From assembly GCA_035291645.1 (NCBI GenBank), contig DATDRQ010000152.1, positions 1 to 6,051 on the forward strand: a DNA stretch of 6,051 nt, written 5' to 3'. Of the stretch, positions 1-6,051 are shown in pieces. The stretch is from DATDRQ01 sp035291645. Lineage in GTDB: Bacteria; Chloroflexota; Anaerolineae; Anaerolineales; UBA4823. The number at the start of each line of letters is the position of its first letter. Positions within the stretch are counted from its first letter, which is position 1. Under the pieces are notes generated by a model. The model worked only from the letters and a program-made list of their open reading frames with translations, did no database searches and was not told where the DNA came from. Both the position numbers and the translations under genes were made by a program.

Positions 1-474
1 TCATTAATCCGGGTAGAAGCCGACGAGGCCACCTATAACCTGCATATCATGCTCCGGCTGGAGTTGGAGATCGCTTTAATCGAAGGGCAGGTCCTGGTAA
101 AAGATCTCCCCGGCGAATGGAACGACCGGATGGGAGAGTACTTGGGACTCACCCCGCCGAACGATGCTCTCGGCGTATTACAGGATGTGCACTGGTCCGA
201 AGGGTATATCGGTTACTTCTCCACTTATGCGTTAGGCAACCTGATCTCAGCTCAGCTGTGGGAGTGTATCCATACAGACATCCCAGACCTGCCTGAGCAG
301 GTCCGGCGGGGCGAATTTTCCCGATTGACCGGCTGGCTGACAGAAAAAATTCACCGGCACGGGGCAAAATTCGAGCCCCAGGAGCTGGTGACCCAGGCAA
401 CCGGAAGCAAGATCGACCCGGCCCCGTACCTGCGCTACCTGGAGAGCAAGTACGGGCAGATCTACGGGTTGTGA
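1..474 (+). CDS. M32 family (Taq-type) metallocarboxypeptidase, C-terminal part
   Basis: The frame is open from the first base, so the gene is cut by the window edge. The 157 visible residues are the last third of a family usually near 500 aa. Two M32 signature motifs are present: IRVEAD (visible residues 3-8, matching IRxxAD) and GVLQDVHW (58-65, matching GxxQDxHW). They are followed by a family-typical GYFSTYALGN segment (71-80). The HExxH zinc motif and the HES/GQ motif lie upstream of the window and cannot be checked. Members are cytoplasmic, metal-dependent carboxypeptidases that remove C-terminal residues from peptides with broad specificity. The end is a clean TGA at 472-474. The next gene starts 27 nt downstream with no terminator between, so read-through into the response regulator is possible. 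Family assignment is firm; substrate is unknown. Confidence 0.93.
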   Translation, partial: SLIRVEADEATYNLHIMLRLELEIALIEGQVLVKDLPGEWNDRMGEYLGLTPPNDALGVLQDVHWSEGYIGYFSTYALGNLISAQLWECIHTDIPDLPEQVRRGEFSRLTGWLTEKIHRHGAKFEPQELVTQATGSKIDPAPYLRYLESKYGQIYGL

Positions 475-501
475 CGATCGAACATAGAGGAGAGAGCAGC
501 C

Positions 502-873
502 ATGGCGCGCATCCTGTTCGTCGACGACGATCCGAACACGCTACTCACGTTGAGCAAGTCGGCGCAGATCTTAGGACACCAGGCGCTATCGGCCCACTCT
601 GGTCAGGAGGCGCTCGACCTGGCGACGAGCCAGTCGCCTGACCTGATCGTGACCGATATGCGATTGCCGGACGTGGATGGGCTTATGCTGATCCGCAGAT
701 TGCGCCAGGACGTGAGGACGGCAGAGATCGCCATCGTGGTGCTCTCCGCCAGCCCCGAGTTCGATGCGGCCGAATTGGCCCGTACGGCGGGCGCCAATGA
801 GTTCATCGCAAAGCCGGTACGCCTGCAGACTCTGCAAGATACGATCGAGCGCTATGCCGGAGTCCAGGATTGA
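502..873 (+). CDS. Stand-alone receiver-domain response regulator (CheY-like)
   Basis: This 123-residue protein is a complete receiver domain and nothing else. The acidic pocket is D8-D9-D10 after strand 1 (ILFVDDD). The phospho-acceptor is D52 in DLIVTDMRLPD, the conserved Ser/Thr is S82 (VVLSAS), and the invariant lysine is K104 in the AKP motif with its cis-proline P105. All residues for phosphorylation and switching are present. There is no DNA-binding or enzymatic output domain, so it probably acts by protein contact or within a phosphorelay in the cytoplasm. The ATG is supported by GAGGAG at 487-492. The stop (871-873) overlaps the TTG start of the following lipoprotein gene, suggesting translational coupling. 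No histidine kinase is in the window, so its partner is unknown. Confidence 0.93.
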   Translation: MARILFVDDDPNTLLTLSKSAQILGHQALSAHSGQEALDLATSQSPDLIVTDMRLPDVDGLMLIRRLRQDVRTAEIAIVVLSASPEFDAAELARTAGANEFIAKPVRLQTLQDTIERYAGVQD

Positions 874-1871
874 AGAGTGTGAAAAACCCGGCCCTTATTT
901 GCTTCATCGCCCTCAGCCTGGGAGCGTCGCTTCTGAGCGGGTGTGGTTTTGCGACCACGAACACTCTCCCAACCCGGCTCCCCAGCGAGTACGTCCCAAC
1001 CGCCATCGCCCTGACGGTCGCGGCGTCGCAGATGAAGACACATACGAAAGCACCAGAGCTGCCTTCGCCTGAGCCAACCCTTCCATCGACCCCAACCCCG
1101 CCGCCGACTCCTTCTCCAACTCCAACAACAGAGACTGTAGAACCTGCTACCCCGACGAGCATAACGGTGGATCAGCAGGCGCCGATCGGGCTCAAGCCTC
1201 CGGCTGGCCTGCCAAACAGCCCGATCCAAATCCTCAGCCCAGGGCCGGCGTCCAGGGTTAGCTCGCCTTTCCTGTTGAGGGCAGCCGTCCAGATTGGACC
1301 GAGCGGCGTCGTGCGGCTGGAGCTGCTCGGAGAGGACGGGCGGCTGCTCGTGCGCGAGGTGCAGCGCTACGGCGCCGCGGCTGGAAAGCAGATGGGTTTG
1401 GGTATCGAAATTGAATATGAGATCGCAGCTGCGGCTGAGGCGGGCCGCTTGCAGATCGGCGTCGAGGACGGTGAAGGCAGGCTCATGGCGCAAGCCTCTA
1501 CCGACCTGATCCTGCTCTCCCTGGGAGAGGCGGATACCACAACGCCTGCTGACCAGCTGGAGGATATTTATATCGATTCGCCAAGACAGAATGCCCTGGT
1601 GCAGGGCGGCCTGGTGCGCGTCTCCGGGCTGGCCCGCACACGGTCCAGACAGCCGCTGATGATCGAATTCCAGGCGAGCGATGGTAAAATCGTTGGCACG
1701 CGCCAGGTCGCCGTCGAAGCGGTCCCTGGCAGTACGCATGGAACTTTTATGGTGGATGTCCCTTACACTGTCGCTTCACCCACCCGCGTCCGTCTGGTCG
1801 TTTGGGAACCTGGCGAACGCATCCCGGGGATCATACACCTTTCTAGCGTGGAGGTTCTGCTGAGTCCTTGA
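870..1871 (+). CDS. Lipoprotein with Pro/Thr linker and two Ig-like (Gmad2-like) domains
   Basis: The 333-residue product begins with a lipoprotein signal: basic start, hydrophobic core at residues 7-22 and lipobox LLSGC with C25 as the lipidated cysteine, so it should be anchored outside the cytoplasmic membrane. Residues 62-96 are a Pro/Thr/Ser-rich spacer. Two beta-rich domains follow, about 117-218 and 231-333. The second resembles the Gmad2 immunoglobulin-like family (start IYIDSPRQNALVQGG, then VRVSGLA, then a closing strand VEVLL). The first can be aligned to it by eye. The TTG start (870) overlaps the upstream TGA and has GGAG at 859-862, 7 nt upstream. A GTG at 879, with AGGA at 866-869, is a real alternative that still gives a good signal peptide. 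No catalytic motif is seen; a binding or scaffold role is inferred. The Gmad2 name is from pattern memory, not a search. Confidence 0.82.
   Translation: MKSVKNPALICFIALSLGASLLSGCGFATTNTLPTRLPSEYVPTAIALTVAASQMKTHTKAPELPSPEPTLPSTPTPPPTPSPTPTTETVEPATPTSITVDQQAPIGLKPPAGLPNSPIQILSPGPASRVSSPFLLRAAVQIGPSGVVRLELLGEDGRLLVREVQRYGAAAGKQMGLGIEIEYEIAAAAEAGRLQIGVEDGEGRLMAQASTDLILLSLGEADTTTPADQLEDIYIDSPRQNALVQGGLVRVSGLARTRSRQPLMIEFQASDGKIVGTRQVAVEAVPGSTHGTFMVDVPYTVASPTRVRLVVWEPGERIPGIIHLSSVEVLLSP
1053..1157 (+). repeat. Low-complexity Pro/Thr/Ser codon tract (protein linker)
   Basis: Dense CCN and ACN/TCN codons encode a spacer of irregular P-T-P and P-S-P units at residues 62-96 of the lipoprotein. The strand is strongly C-rich here. 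Such tracts usually hold an extracellular domain away from the membrane. The tract can vary in length between strains by slippage, which is an inference that cannot be tested from one sequence. Confidence 0.65.
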
Positions 1872-3763
1872 GAAAATACCGGATATGGATAGCTTGCTTG
1901 ACTGGATTGGTAGGACTGTTGGCAGGGGCCTGTAACTCTGCACCTGGGGAGGTAACCAGCCAGCCCGTCTTACCGACCGCCCAGGTACCGCCTCTATCAG
2001 AGATCGATGAAGCTTACCAGCGCTGGAAGGCGAGTGAAAACACGAGCTACCTGGCTGAAGTTGAAGAACGCCGCCAGGATGGGCATCGCAAATACCTGGT
2101 GGTGGTGAGCGATGGACTGGTGCGGGCAGCCCAGGTGTTGGAACGCGAACCGGGGGGGACCTGGAGCGAACCGGCAGCTCTTTCGGCTCGGGAAGCGCAG
2201 GCCTATACTCCCGAGAGGATATTCGAACGGTTACGGCGGGATGCCCAAGGAGAAGGTCCCGATCCTGTCAATCTAAAGGTCTCCTTCGATCCCTCGCTAG
2301 GATACCCGATCGCGATCCATGCCGAAGCTCTGGCCAATTATAATGAAGAGGGCAAGATCGTCCTCGATCGCCAAAACAACTACGACCTTACATTAGCCAT
2401 CAAGGCGTTAATGCAAGATACGTTCGGCGCTGGTAAAGAGGCCGTCTTAACTCTCCAGCAGAGTGGTGGGCCGGAAGCCTGGTGCGATTTCTTGCGCGTC
2501 TTTTCTGACAACACGTCGGTGTACACGGATGACTGCCGGGATGACGTCCTGCAATCGGAAGTGCCGTCCAACTTGCAGGCGCGCCTGAATGAACTGCGCG
2601 CCGCGTTTGCGAGCCTGGACAACCTGCGCGGCGAAGGGGATCAGGTGCAGCGGTTGATAGTCAACGGCAGCGGCGAGGGCTCGGCGGACCCGGCGGAAGT
2701 GGAGACGGCCTGGGAGCTGGCGACCGAATTTAACGAGGTATTGTCAGAACCGATCGGACTCGGCCTGATCGTCTCCTACATCCAGGACGGGCGTCTGCAC
2801 GGGCTGGACGTGTATAACCGGCGGATCATCCCGGCTGACCTTGCGGCGGATAAACCCATTGCGGGGGGCGCCTGGGCGCCGGATGGAAAGATGCTGGCCT
2901 TCGGCCGGGAAGGTGGATTGACCCTATATGACAACAAAACCGGGGAGTTCAGCGAACTGCTGCCTTCCCCGGAGGAAGGGTATTACTTGCCGCGCGGCTG
3001 GTCCATCTTGGGGAGATTATTAGTCGACCAGATCATAAGCGATGCGGCTCCCATTCGCCATGGTTGGATCACGATGGAGGAGAAATCCTGGCACGATCTA
3101 CCCGTACCCGAGGGGAGCAGTGAGTATGGCTGTGACACCGGGATGGCCTGGTCGCCGAGCGACCTGCGGGTAGCCACCACCGGGTTGGAATACGGCGCCC
3201 CGTGCAATACGAGTGCAGGTCTTGGAGTAGCCGATCTGGAGACCGGTACAGCCCGGCGCATCGTCTCGCCGCCTGTCCTTTCAGGCGTTGAAAATGGAAG
3301 TACGCTGGCAGCGGGCGCGCATACGCCAGCCTGGTCTCCGGATGGCGCCTGGATTGCCTTTGCGCTGGACCAGGACGCCACCGCACCCTTGACCTTCCCG
3401 GCGCGCCTGTATCGGGTACATCCCGATGGGAGTGGCCTCACCCCGTTGACCAACAATTCCACCGGGAAGGCCTCCCACCCGGTCTGGGCGCCGGATGGTT
3501 CGCTCTATTATGGTTTAAACGGAGCCAGCACGGAAACGGATGGCATCTACCACTATCTCCCGGCGGAGAATACGCATGCCCTGGTTGTCTCTGGTTCAAG
3601 CCTATACCCGCTCGGAATCTCTCCCGATGGGGAGTTCCTGATCTTTGAGGATGATGGAAACCTGAAGTTGTGGCAATTCCGCCTGGAAGATGTCGTGGCA
3701 GAGATCCCGATCCAAGGCGAAGCCCGCCCTATCTTTATTGGTTGGACGCAGGTCGCTCAGTGA
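1868..3763 (+). CDS. Lipoprotein with DUF6174-like N-terminal region and PD40/TolB-like beta-propeller
   Basis: This is a 631-residue exported protein. It has a basic start (MRKYR), a hydrophobic core, and LLAGAC with C22 as the probable lipid site; the -3 residue is Ala, less typical than Leu. Residues 45-152 look like DUF6174: a YQRWKA helix, a VVVSDGLV strand, TPERIFERLRRD, and VSFDPSLGYPIAI. Residues 200-295 are an unassigned helical stretch. Residues 330-605 carry PD40-type blade motifs: GAWAPDGKMLAFG (334-346), MAWSP (426-430), PAWSPDGAWIAFA (487-499), PVWAPDG (538-544) and ISPDGEFLIF (584-593). Beyond the signal region the only cysteines are C206/C223 and C422/C446. The TTG start overlaps the previous TGA; GGAGG at 1850-1854 is 13 nt away, rather long. 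No in-frame ATG exists upstream of the signal peptide or within it. It ends in tandem stops TGATGA. Ligand unknown; a binding or sensing role is inferred. Confidence 0.83.
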   Translation: MRKYRIWIACLTGLVGLLAGACNSAPGEVTSQPVLPTAQVPPLSEIDEAYQRWKASENTSYLAEVEERRQDGHRKYLVVVSDGLVRAAQVLEREPGGTWSEPAALSAREAQAYTPERIFERLRRDAQGEGPDPVNLKVSFDPSLGYPIAIHAEALANYNEEGKIVLDRQNNYDLTLAIKALMQDTFGAGKEAVLTLQQSGGPEAWCDFLRVFSDNTSVYTDDCRDDVLQSEVPSNLQARLNELRAAFASLDNLRGEGDQVQRLIVNGSGEGSADPAEVETAWELATEFNEVLSEPIGLGLIVSYIQDGRLHGLDVYNRRIIPADLAADKPIAGGAWAPDGKMLAFGREGGLTLYDNKTGEFSELLPSPEEGYYLPRGWSILGRLLVDQIISDAAPIRHGWITMEEKSWHDLPVPEGSSEYGCDTGMAWSPSDLRVATTGLEYGAPCNTSAGLGVADLETGTARRIVSPPVLSGVENGSTLAAGAHTPAWSPDGAWIAFALDQDATAPLTFPARLYRVHPDGSGLTPLTNNSTGKASHPVWAPDGSLYYGLNGASTETDGIYHYLPAENTHALVVSGSSLYPLGISPDGEFLIFEDDGNLKLWQFRLEDVVAEIPIQGEARPIFIGWTQVAQ

Positions 3764-3781
3764 TGACCGCGACCTGTTTTT
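3749..3781 (+). terminator. Intrinsic terminator overlapping the end of the propeller lipoprotein gene
   Basis: A perfect 8-bp stem, CAGGTCGC (3749-3756) with GCGACCTG (3769-3776), encloses a 12-nt loop and is followed directly by five T residues (3777-3781). The 5' arm is coding, and the TGA stop (3761-3763) lies in the loop. It would close the receiver-lipoprotein transcription unit and separate it from kamA. The loop is longer than usual, so strength is uncertain. Confidence 0.75.
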
Positions 3782-3880
3782 GTGATCCTTCCACCCATTG
3801 TGCCTGGCAACCCACCTCTTGGGCCGGATTCTTCGTGCCCGATCATGATCCGCCAGGTTATTCAGATCGGCTCGCATCTA

Positions 3881-3908
3881 TTGTCTCACGATGAGGTAGT
3901 TTTTGAAT
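3881..3908 (+). promoter_or_regulatory. Weak candidate sigma-70 promoter for kamA
   Basis: TTGTCT (3881-3886), a 16-nt spacer and TTGAAT (3903-3908) each match the consensus at four of six positions, and the pair sits about 28 nt before the kamA ATG. Because a terminator precedes this 172-nt gap, kamA should have a promoter somewhere in it. This is the best pair I see, but it is weak. The rest of the gap holds only short palindromes, such as GATCATGATC at 3841-3850, with no recognisable riboswitch. Confidence 0.25.
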
Positions 3909-3922
3909 CGATTTGTAGCATC

Positions 3923-3927
3923 AGGAG
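3923..3927 (+). promoter_or_regulatory. Ribosome binding site deciding the kamA start
   Basis: AGGAG lies 8 nt before the ATG at 3936. It lies inside the longer reading that would begin at TTG 3903, and that TTG has no comparable site in front of it. This favours the 454-residue product over one with 11 extra residues. Confidence 0.85.
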
Positions 3928-3935
3928 AAAATATC

Positions 3936-5300
3936 ATGGCGAATACCCCATTTCCTTCCCGGCGAGCCCCCTTTTATGCCCAAGTGCCCGATGAGCAATG
4001 GAATAACTGGCGCTGGCAATTGAGCAACCGCATCAATACGCCGGAAGAATTTGAAAAAGTGATCCCCTTGACCGAGAGCGAGCGTAAAGCGCTCTCTTCC
4101 AAGGACCTTTTCCGGGTGGATATCACCCCCTACTTCATCTCATTGATCGACCCGGACGATCCGAACGACCCGGTGCGCAAACAGGTGGTCCCGACTGCCG
4201 GGGAGATGGTGCCTTTCACGGCGATGATGGAAGACTCGCTGTCCGAGGACCGCCACTCACCCGTGCCCGGCCTGGTGCACCGCTACCCGGACCGGGTGCT
4301 GATGCTGGTCACCACTCAGTGCGCCTCGTATTGCCGTTACTGCACCCGCTCGCGGATCGTCGGCGACCCTTCGGCGACCTTCTCGCGGGCCGAGTTCGAG
4401 ATGCAGATCGAGTACCTCAAGCGGACGCCACAAGTGCGCGATGTGCTGCTCTCCGGAGGCGACCCGCTGGTGTTGGCCCCCAAAATACTGGAGGAGATCC
4501 TGCGCCGCCTGCGCGAGATCCCGCACATCGAGATCGTGCGCATCGGTTCGCGCGTACCGGTTTTCATGCCAATGCGCGTGACCGAAGAGCTGACGGATAT
4601 GCTGCAGAAGTATCACCCGCTCTGGCTGAACATCCACGTGAACCATCCGAACGAGATCACCGCCGAGCTGGCAGAAGCCTGCGACCGGTTGACTCGGGCC
4701 GGCATCCCGCTGGGTAACCAGTCGGTGCTCCTGGCGGGGGTGAACGACAACGTACACATCCAGCGACGGCTGGTCCAGGACCTGGTGCGGATCAGGGTGC
4801 GCCCGTACTACCTGTACCAGTGTGACCTGGTCGAGGGCGCGGGACACTTCCGCACCCCGGTCGGCAAAGGGATCGAGATCATGGAAGGGCTGCGCGGGCA
4901 TACTTCCGGCTACGCCGTTCCAATTTATATCATCGATGCTCCCGGCGGAGGCGGCAAGATCCCCGTTGCGCCCAACTACCTGCTGAGCATGTCCGATCAC
5001 AAGGTCATCCTGCGGAACTTCGAAGGCTATATCACCACCTACGAAGAACCGGTGGACTACCACCCGAGGGACGCGGCCAGGTATACACTCAAGCGGCCAG
5101 AGCCCGGGCAGGAAGGCCTGACTGCGTTACTGGATGGCGAAGGCATGTTCATCAAGCCGGAAGGTTTCGACCAGATCCACGACCGGGATGGGATCCAGCA
5201 CCGCTTGAAGGACGAGCGCAAGTGGGCCCCGCTGGGGATCGGATCTGGCGAAAAAGAGGCTGAAAAAGAGGGCGAAAAGCCGGATTCTAATGAACGATAG
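3936..5300 (+). CDS. kamA: Lysine 2,3-aminomutase (radical SAM, PLP-dependent)
   Basis: The 454-residue product interconverts L-lysine and L-beta-lysine in the cytoplasm, using a [4Fe-4S] cluster, S-adenosylmethionine and PLP. The N-terminal WNNWRWQLSNRI (22-33) is typical of KamA. The radical SAM cluster motif is CASYCRYC (C129, C133, C136). SGGDPL (173-178) is the SAM-binding loop, and K341 in APGGGGK is the PLP lysine. R138, D297 and D334 match the lysine-binding residues R134, D293 and D330 of the Clostridium subterminale enzyme at a constant offset of four. This favours lysine over glutamate as substrate, since glutamate 2,3-aminomutase changes the aspartates. The four cysteines that bind interface zinc in the clostridial enzyme are absent. 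A charged, Glu/Lys-rich tail (about 424-454) ends the protein. No acetyltransferase ablB is adjacent in the window, so osmolyte synthesis versus lysine catabolism cannot be decided. Confidence 0.96.
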   Translation: MANTPFPSRRAPFYAQVPDEQWNNWRWQLSNRINTPEEFEKVIPLTESERKALSSKDLFRVDITPYFISLIDPDDPNDPVRKQVVPTAGEMVPFTAMMEDSLSEDRHSPVPGLVHRYPDRVLMLVTTQCASYCRYCTRSRIVGDPSATFSRAEFEMQIEYLKRTPQVRDVLLSGGDPLVLAPKILEEILRRLREIPHIEIVRIGSRVPVFMPMRVTEELTDMLQKYHPLWLNIHVNHPNEITAELAEACDRLTRAGIPLGNQSVLLAGVNDNVHIQRRLVQDLVRIRVRPYYLYQCDLVEGAGHFRTPVGKGIEIMEGLRGHTSGYAVPIYIIDAPGGGGKIPVAPNYLLSMSDHKVILRNFEGYITTYEEPVDYHPRDAARYTLKRPEPGQEGLTALLDGEGMFIKPEGFDQIHDRDGIQHRLKDERKWAPLGIGSGEKEAEKEGEKPDSNER

Positions 5301-5319
5301 ACTCCGGTAAGAAAAGAAC

Positions 5320-5333
5320 AGGACAATTGTCCT
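5320..5333. promoter_or_regulatory. Perfect 14-bp palindrome, candidate operator upstream of pdxS
   Basis: AGGACAATTGTCCT is its own reverse complement and ends 4 nt before the -35 box of the pdxS promoter, a position suited to an activator or repressor dimer. As RNA it would form only a 5-bp stem with a 4-nt loop and no following U-run, so it is a poor terminator for kamA. The binding protein is unknown. Confidence 0.5.
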
Positions 5334-5337
5334 CTGA

Positions 5338-5366
5338 TTGCACGCCGTTTCGCCGCGTGGTAGAAT
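5338..5366 (+). promoter_or_regulatory. Sigma-70-like promoter of pdxS
   Basis: TTGCAC (5338-5343, four of six) and TAGAAT (5361-5366, five of six) are separated by exactly 17 nt. Transcription would begin near 5373, giving a leader of about 40 nt before the pdxS ATG. The location in the only gap between kamA and pdxS supports it. Confidence 0.65.
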
Positions 5367-5411
5367 GAAAGCGATATCATCGGGTGTACTAAACGAATGG
5401 AGGTAAGCAGT

Positions 5412-6051
5412 ATGGAAAAGCAACTTGGCACCTTTGCAGTAAAAAAGGGCCTGGCGCAGATGCTCAAGGGCGGTGTGATCATGGACGTGGTCACGCCAGA
5501 GCATGCCAGGATCGCCGAGGATGCTGGAGCGGTGGCCGTCATGGCGCTGGAACGGGTGCCGGCAGACATCCGCGTGCAGGGGGGCGTGGCCCGCATGAGC
5601 GACCCCGAGCTGATCCTGCAGATCATGGATGCCGTCACCATCCCGGTGATGGCGAAGGTGCGTATCGGACATTTCGTCGAGGCCCAGATCCTGGAAGCTA
5701 TCGGCGTGGATTACATCGATGAGTCTGAAGTGTTGACGCCAGCCGACGAAGCCCACCACATCAACAAGCACGATTTCAAAGTTCCTTTCGTGTGCGGATG
5801 CCGCAACCTGGGCGAAGCCCTGCGGCGCATCGGGGAGGGGGCGGCAATGATCCGCACCAAGGGTGAGGCCGGGACTGGCGATGTGATCGAAGCCGTGCGC
5901 CATGCCCGCTCGGTGTTAGGAGAGGTCCGCCGCCTGCAGAACATGCCCGAAGAGGAACTGATGAGCGCCGCCAAGGAGCTCGGCGCGCCCTACGACCAGC
6001 TGATCGAGACGCGCGCCCTGGGGCGCTTACCGGTGGTCAACTTTGCGGCAG
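5412..6051 (+). CDS. pdxS: Pyridoxal 5'-phosphate synthase subunit PdxS, N-terminal part
   Basis: The gene runs off the window after 213 codons of a family near 294 aa. PdxS is the TIM-barrel synthase subunit that makes PLP from ribose 5-phosphate, glyceraldehyde 3-phosphate and ammonia delivered by the glutaminase PdxT. Close identity to known PdxS is visible throughout: GGVIMDV with D25, MALERVPADIR (44-54), MAKVRIGH with the Schiff-base lysine K82, DYIDESEVLTPADE (100-113), PFVCGCR (125-131), RTKGEAGTG with the second catalytic lysine K150 and the phosphate loop (148-156), and LPVVNFAA at the edge. These match Bacillus subtilis K81 and K149 with an offset of one. The ATG has GGAGG at 5399-5403, 8 nt upstream. 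pdxT is expected further downstream but is outside the window. The cofactor made here is the one KamA needs. Confidence 0.97.
   Translation, partial: MEKQLGTFAVKKGLAQMLKGGVIMDVVTPEHARIAEDAGAVAVMALERVPADIRVQGGVARMSDPELILQIMDAVTIPVMAKVRIGHFVEAQILEAIGVDYIDESEVLTPADEAHHINKHDFKVPFVCGCRNLGEALRRIGEGAAMIRTKGEAGTGDVIEAVRHARSVLGEVRRLQNMPEEELMSAAKELGAPYDQLIETRALGRLPVVNFAA

Noticed and set aside
852..1739. A 295-codon open frame on the minus strand
   Set aside because: It lies opposite the Ig-like lipoprotein gene, whose signal peptide, lipobox and domains are clear. The antisense product is rich in Arg, Gln and Trp with no recognisable motif, as expected from a GC-rich shadow.
3839..3870. Inverted repeat CCGATC/GATCGG around GATCATGATC
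   Set aside because: Arms of 6 bp separated by 20 nt are expected by chance at this base composition, and no U-run or promoter element is linked to them.
3903..3935. TTG start giving KamA 11 extra residues
   Set aside because: The ATG at 3936 has an AGGAG at ideal distance, and the conserved KamA sequence begins only after it.
3764..3935. Possible lysine riboswitch before kamA
   Set aside because: The gap is about 170 nt, part of it is the terminator, and I see only short scattered inverted repeats without the conserved five-helix arrangement.
4257..5063. A 268-codon open frame on the minus strand
   Set aside because: It is antisense to the strongly conserved core of kamA, and its His/Asp/Gln/Val-rich product resembles no family.
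5320..5333. Palindrome as terminator of kamA
   Set aside because: The RNA stem would be only about 5 bp with no U-run after it, and the site lies immediately next to a promoter.
5127..5903. Minus-strand open frame spanning the kamA-pdxS gap
   Set aside because: It covers the 3' end of kamA, a promoter and the start of pdxS, all well supported on the plus strand, and has no motif of its own.

Overview
The window looks like chromosomal DNA of a moderately GC-rich bacterium, most likely Chloroflexota of the Anaerolineae type. That is an inference from gene style: lipoproteins with Pro/Thr-rich linkers, a Gmad2-like domain, PD40 propeller repeats and an M32 carboxypeptidase. No rRNA or other marker gene is present to confirm it. 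All genes supported here lie on the plus strand, and I see no mobile element, CRISPR array, tRNA or rRNA.

Layout: (1) 1-474 is the C-terminal third of an M32 (Taq-type) metallocarboxypeptidase. (2) 502-3763 is a tight three-gene set: a stand-alone receiver-domain response regulator, a lipoprotein with a Pro/Thr linker and two Ig-like domains, and a 631-residue lipoprotein with a DUF6174-like N-terminal part and a WD40/TolB-like (PD40) beta-propeller. Both internal junctions are TTGA, a TTG start overlapping the preceding TGA stop. The set ends in an intrinsic-terminator-like hairpin whose 5' arm is coding and whose loop holds the stop codon. (3) 3936-5300 is kamA (lysine 2,3-aminomutase) with an ideal Shine-Dalgarno. 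(4) 5412 to the window edge is the first 213 codons of pdxS (PLP synthase), behind a good sigma-70-like promoter (TTGCAC, 17 nt, TAGAAT) with a perfect 14-bp palindrome just upstream of the -35 box.

How they fit together: the receiver and the two lipoproteins are probably co-translated and may form an uncharacterised signalling or envelope module. No histidine kinase or output domain is visible, so the function is open. kamA and pdxS are linked by cofactor logic, since KamA needs PLP and PdxS makes it, but pdxS has its own promoter. kamA, pdxS and the peptidase are ordinary families. The least described part is the receiver plus double-lipoprotein set.
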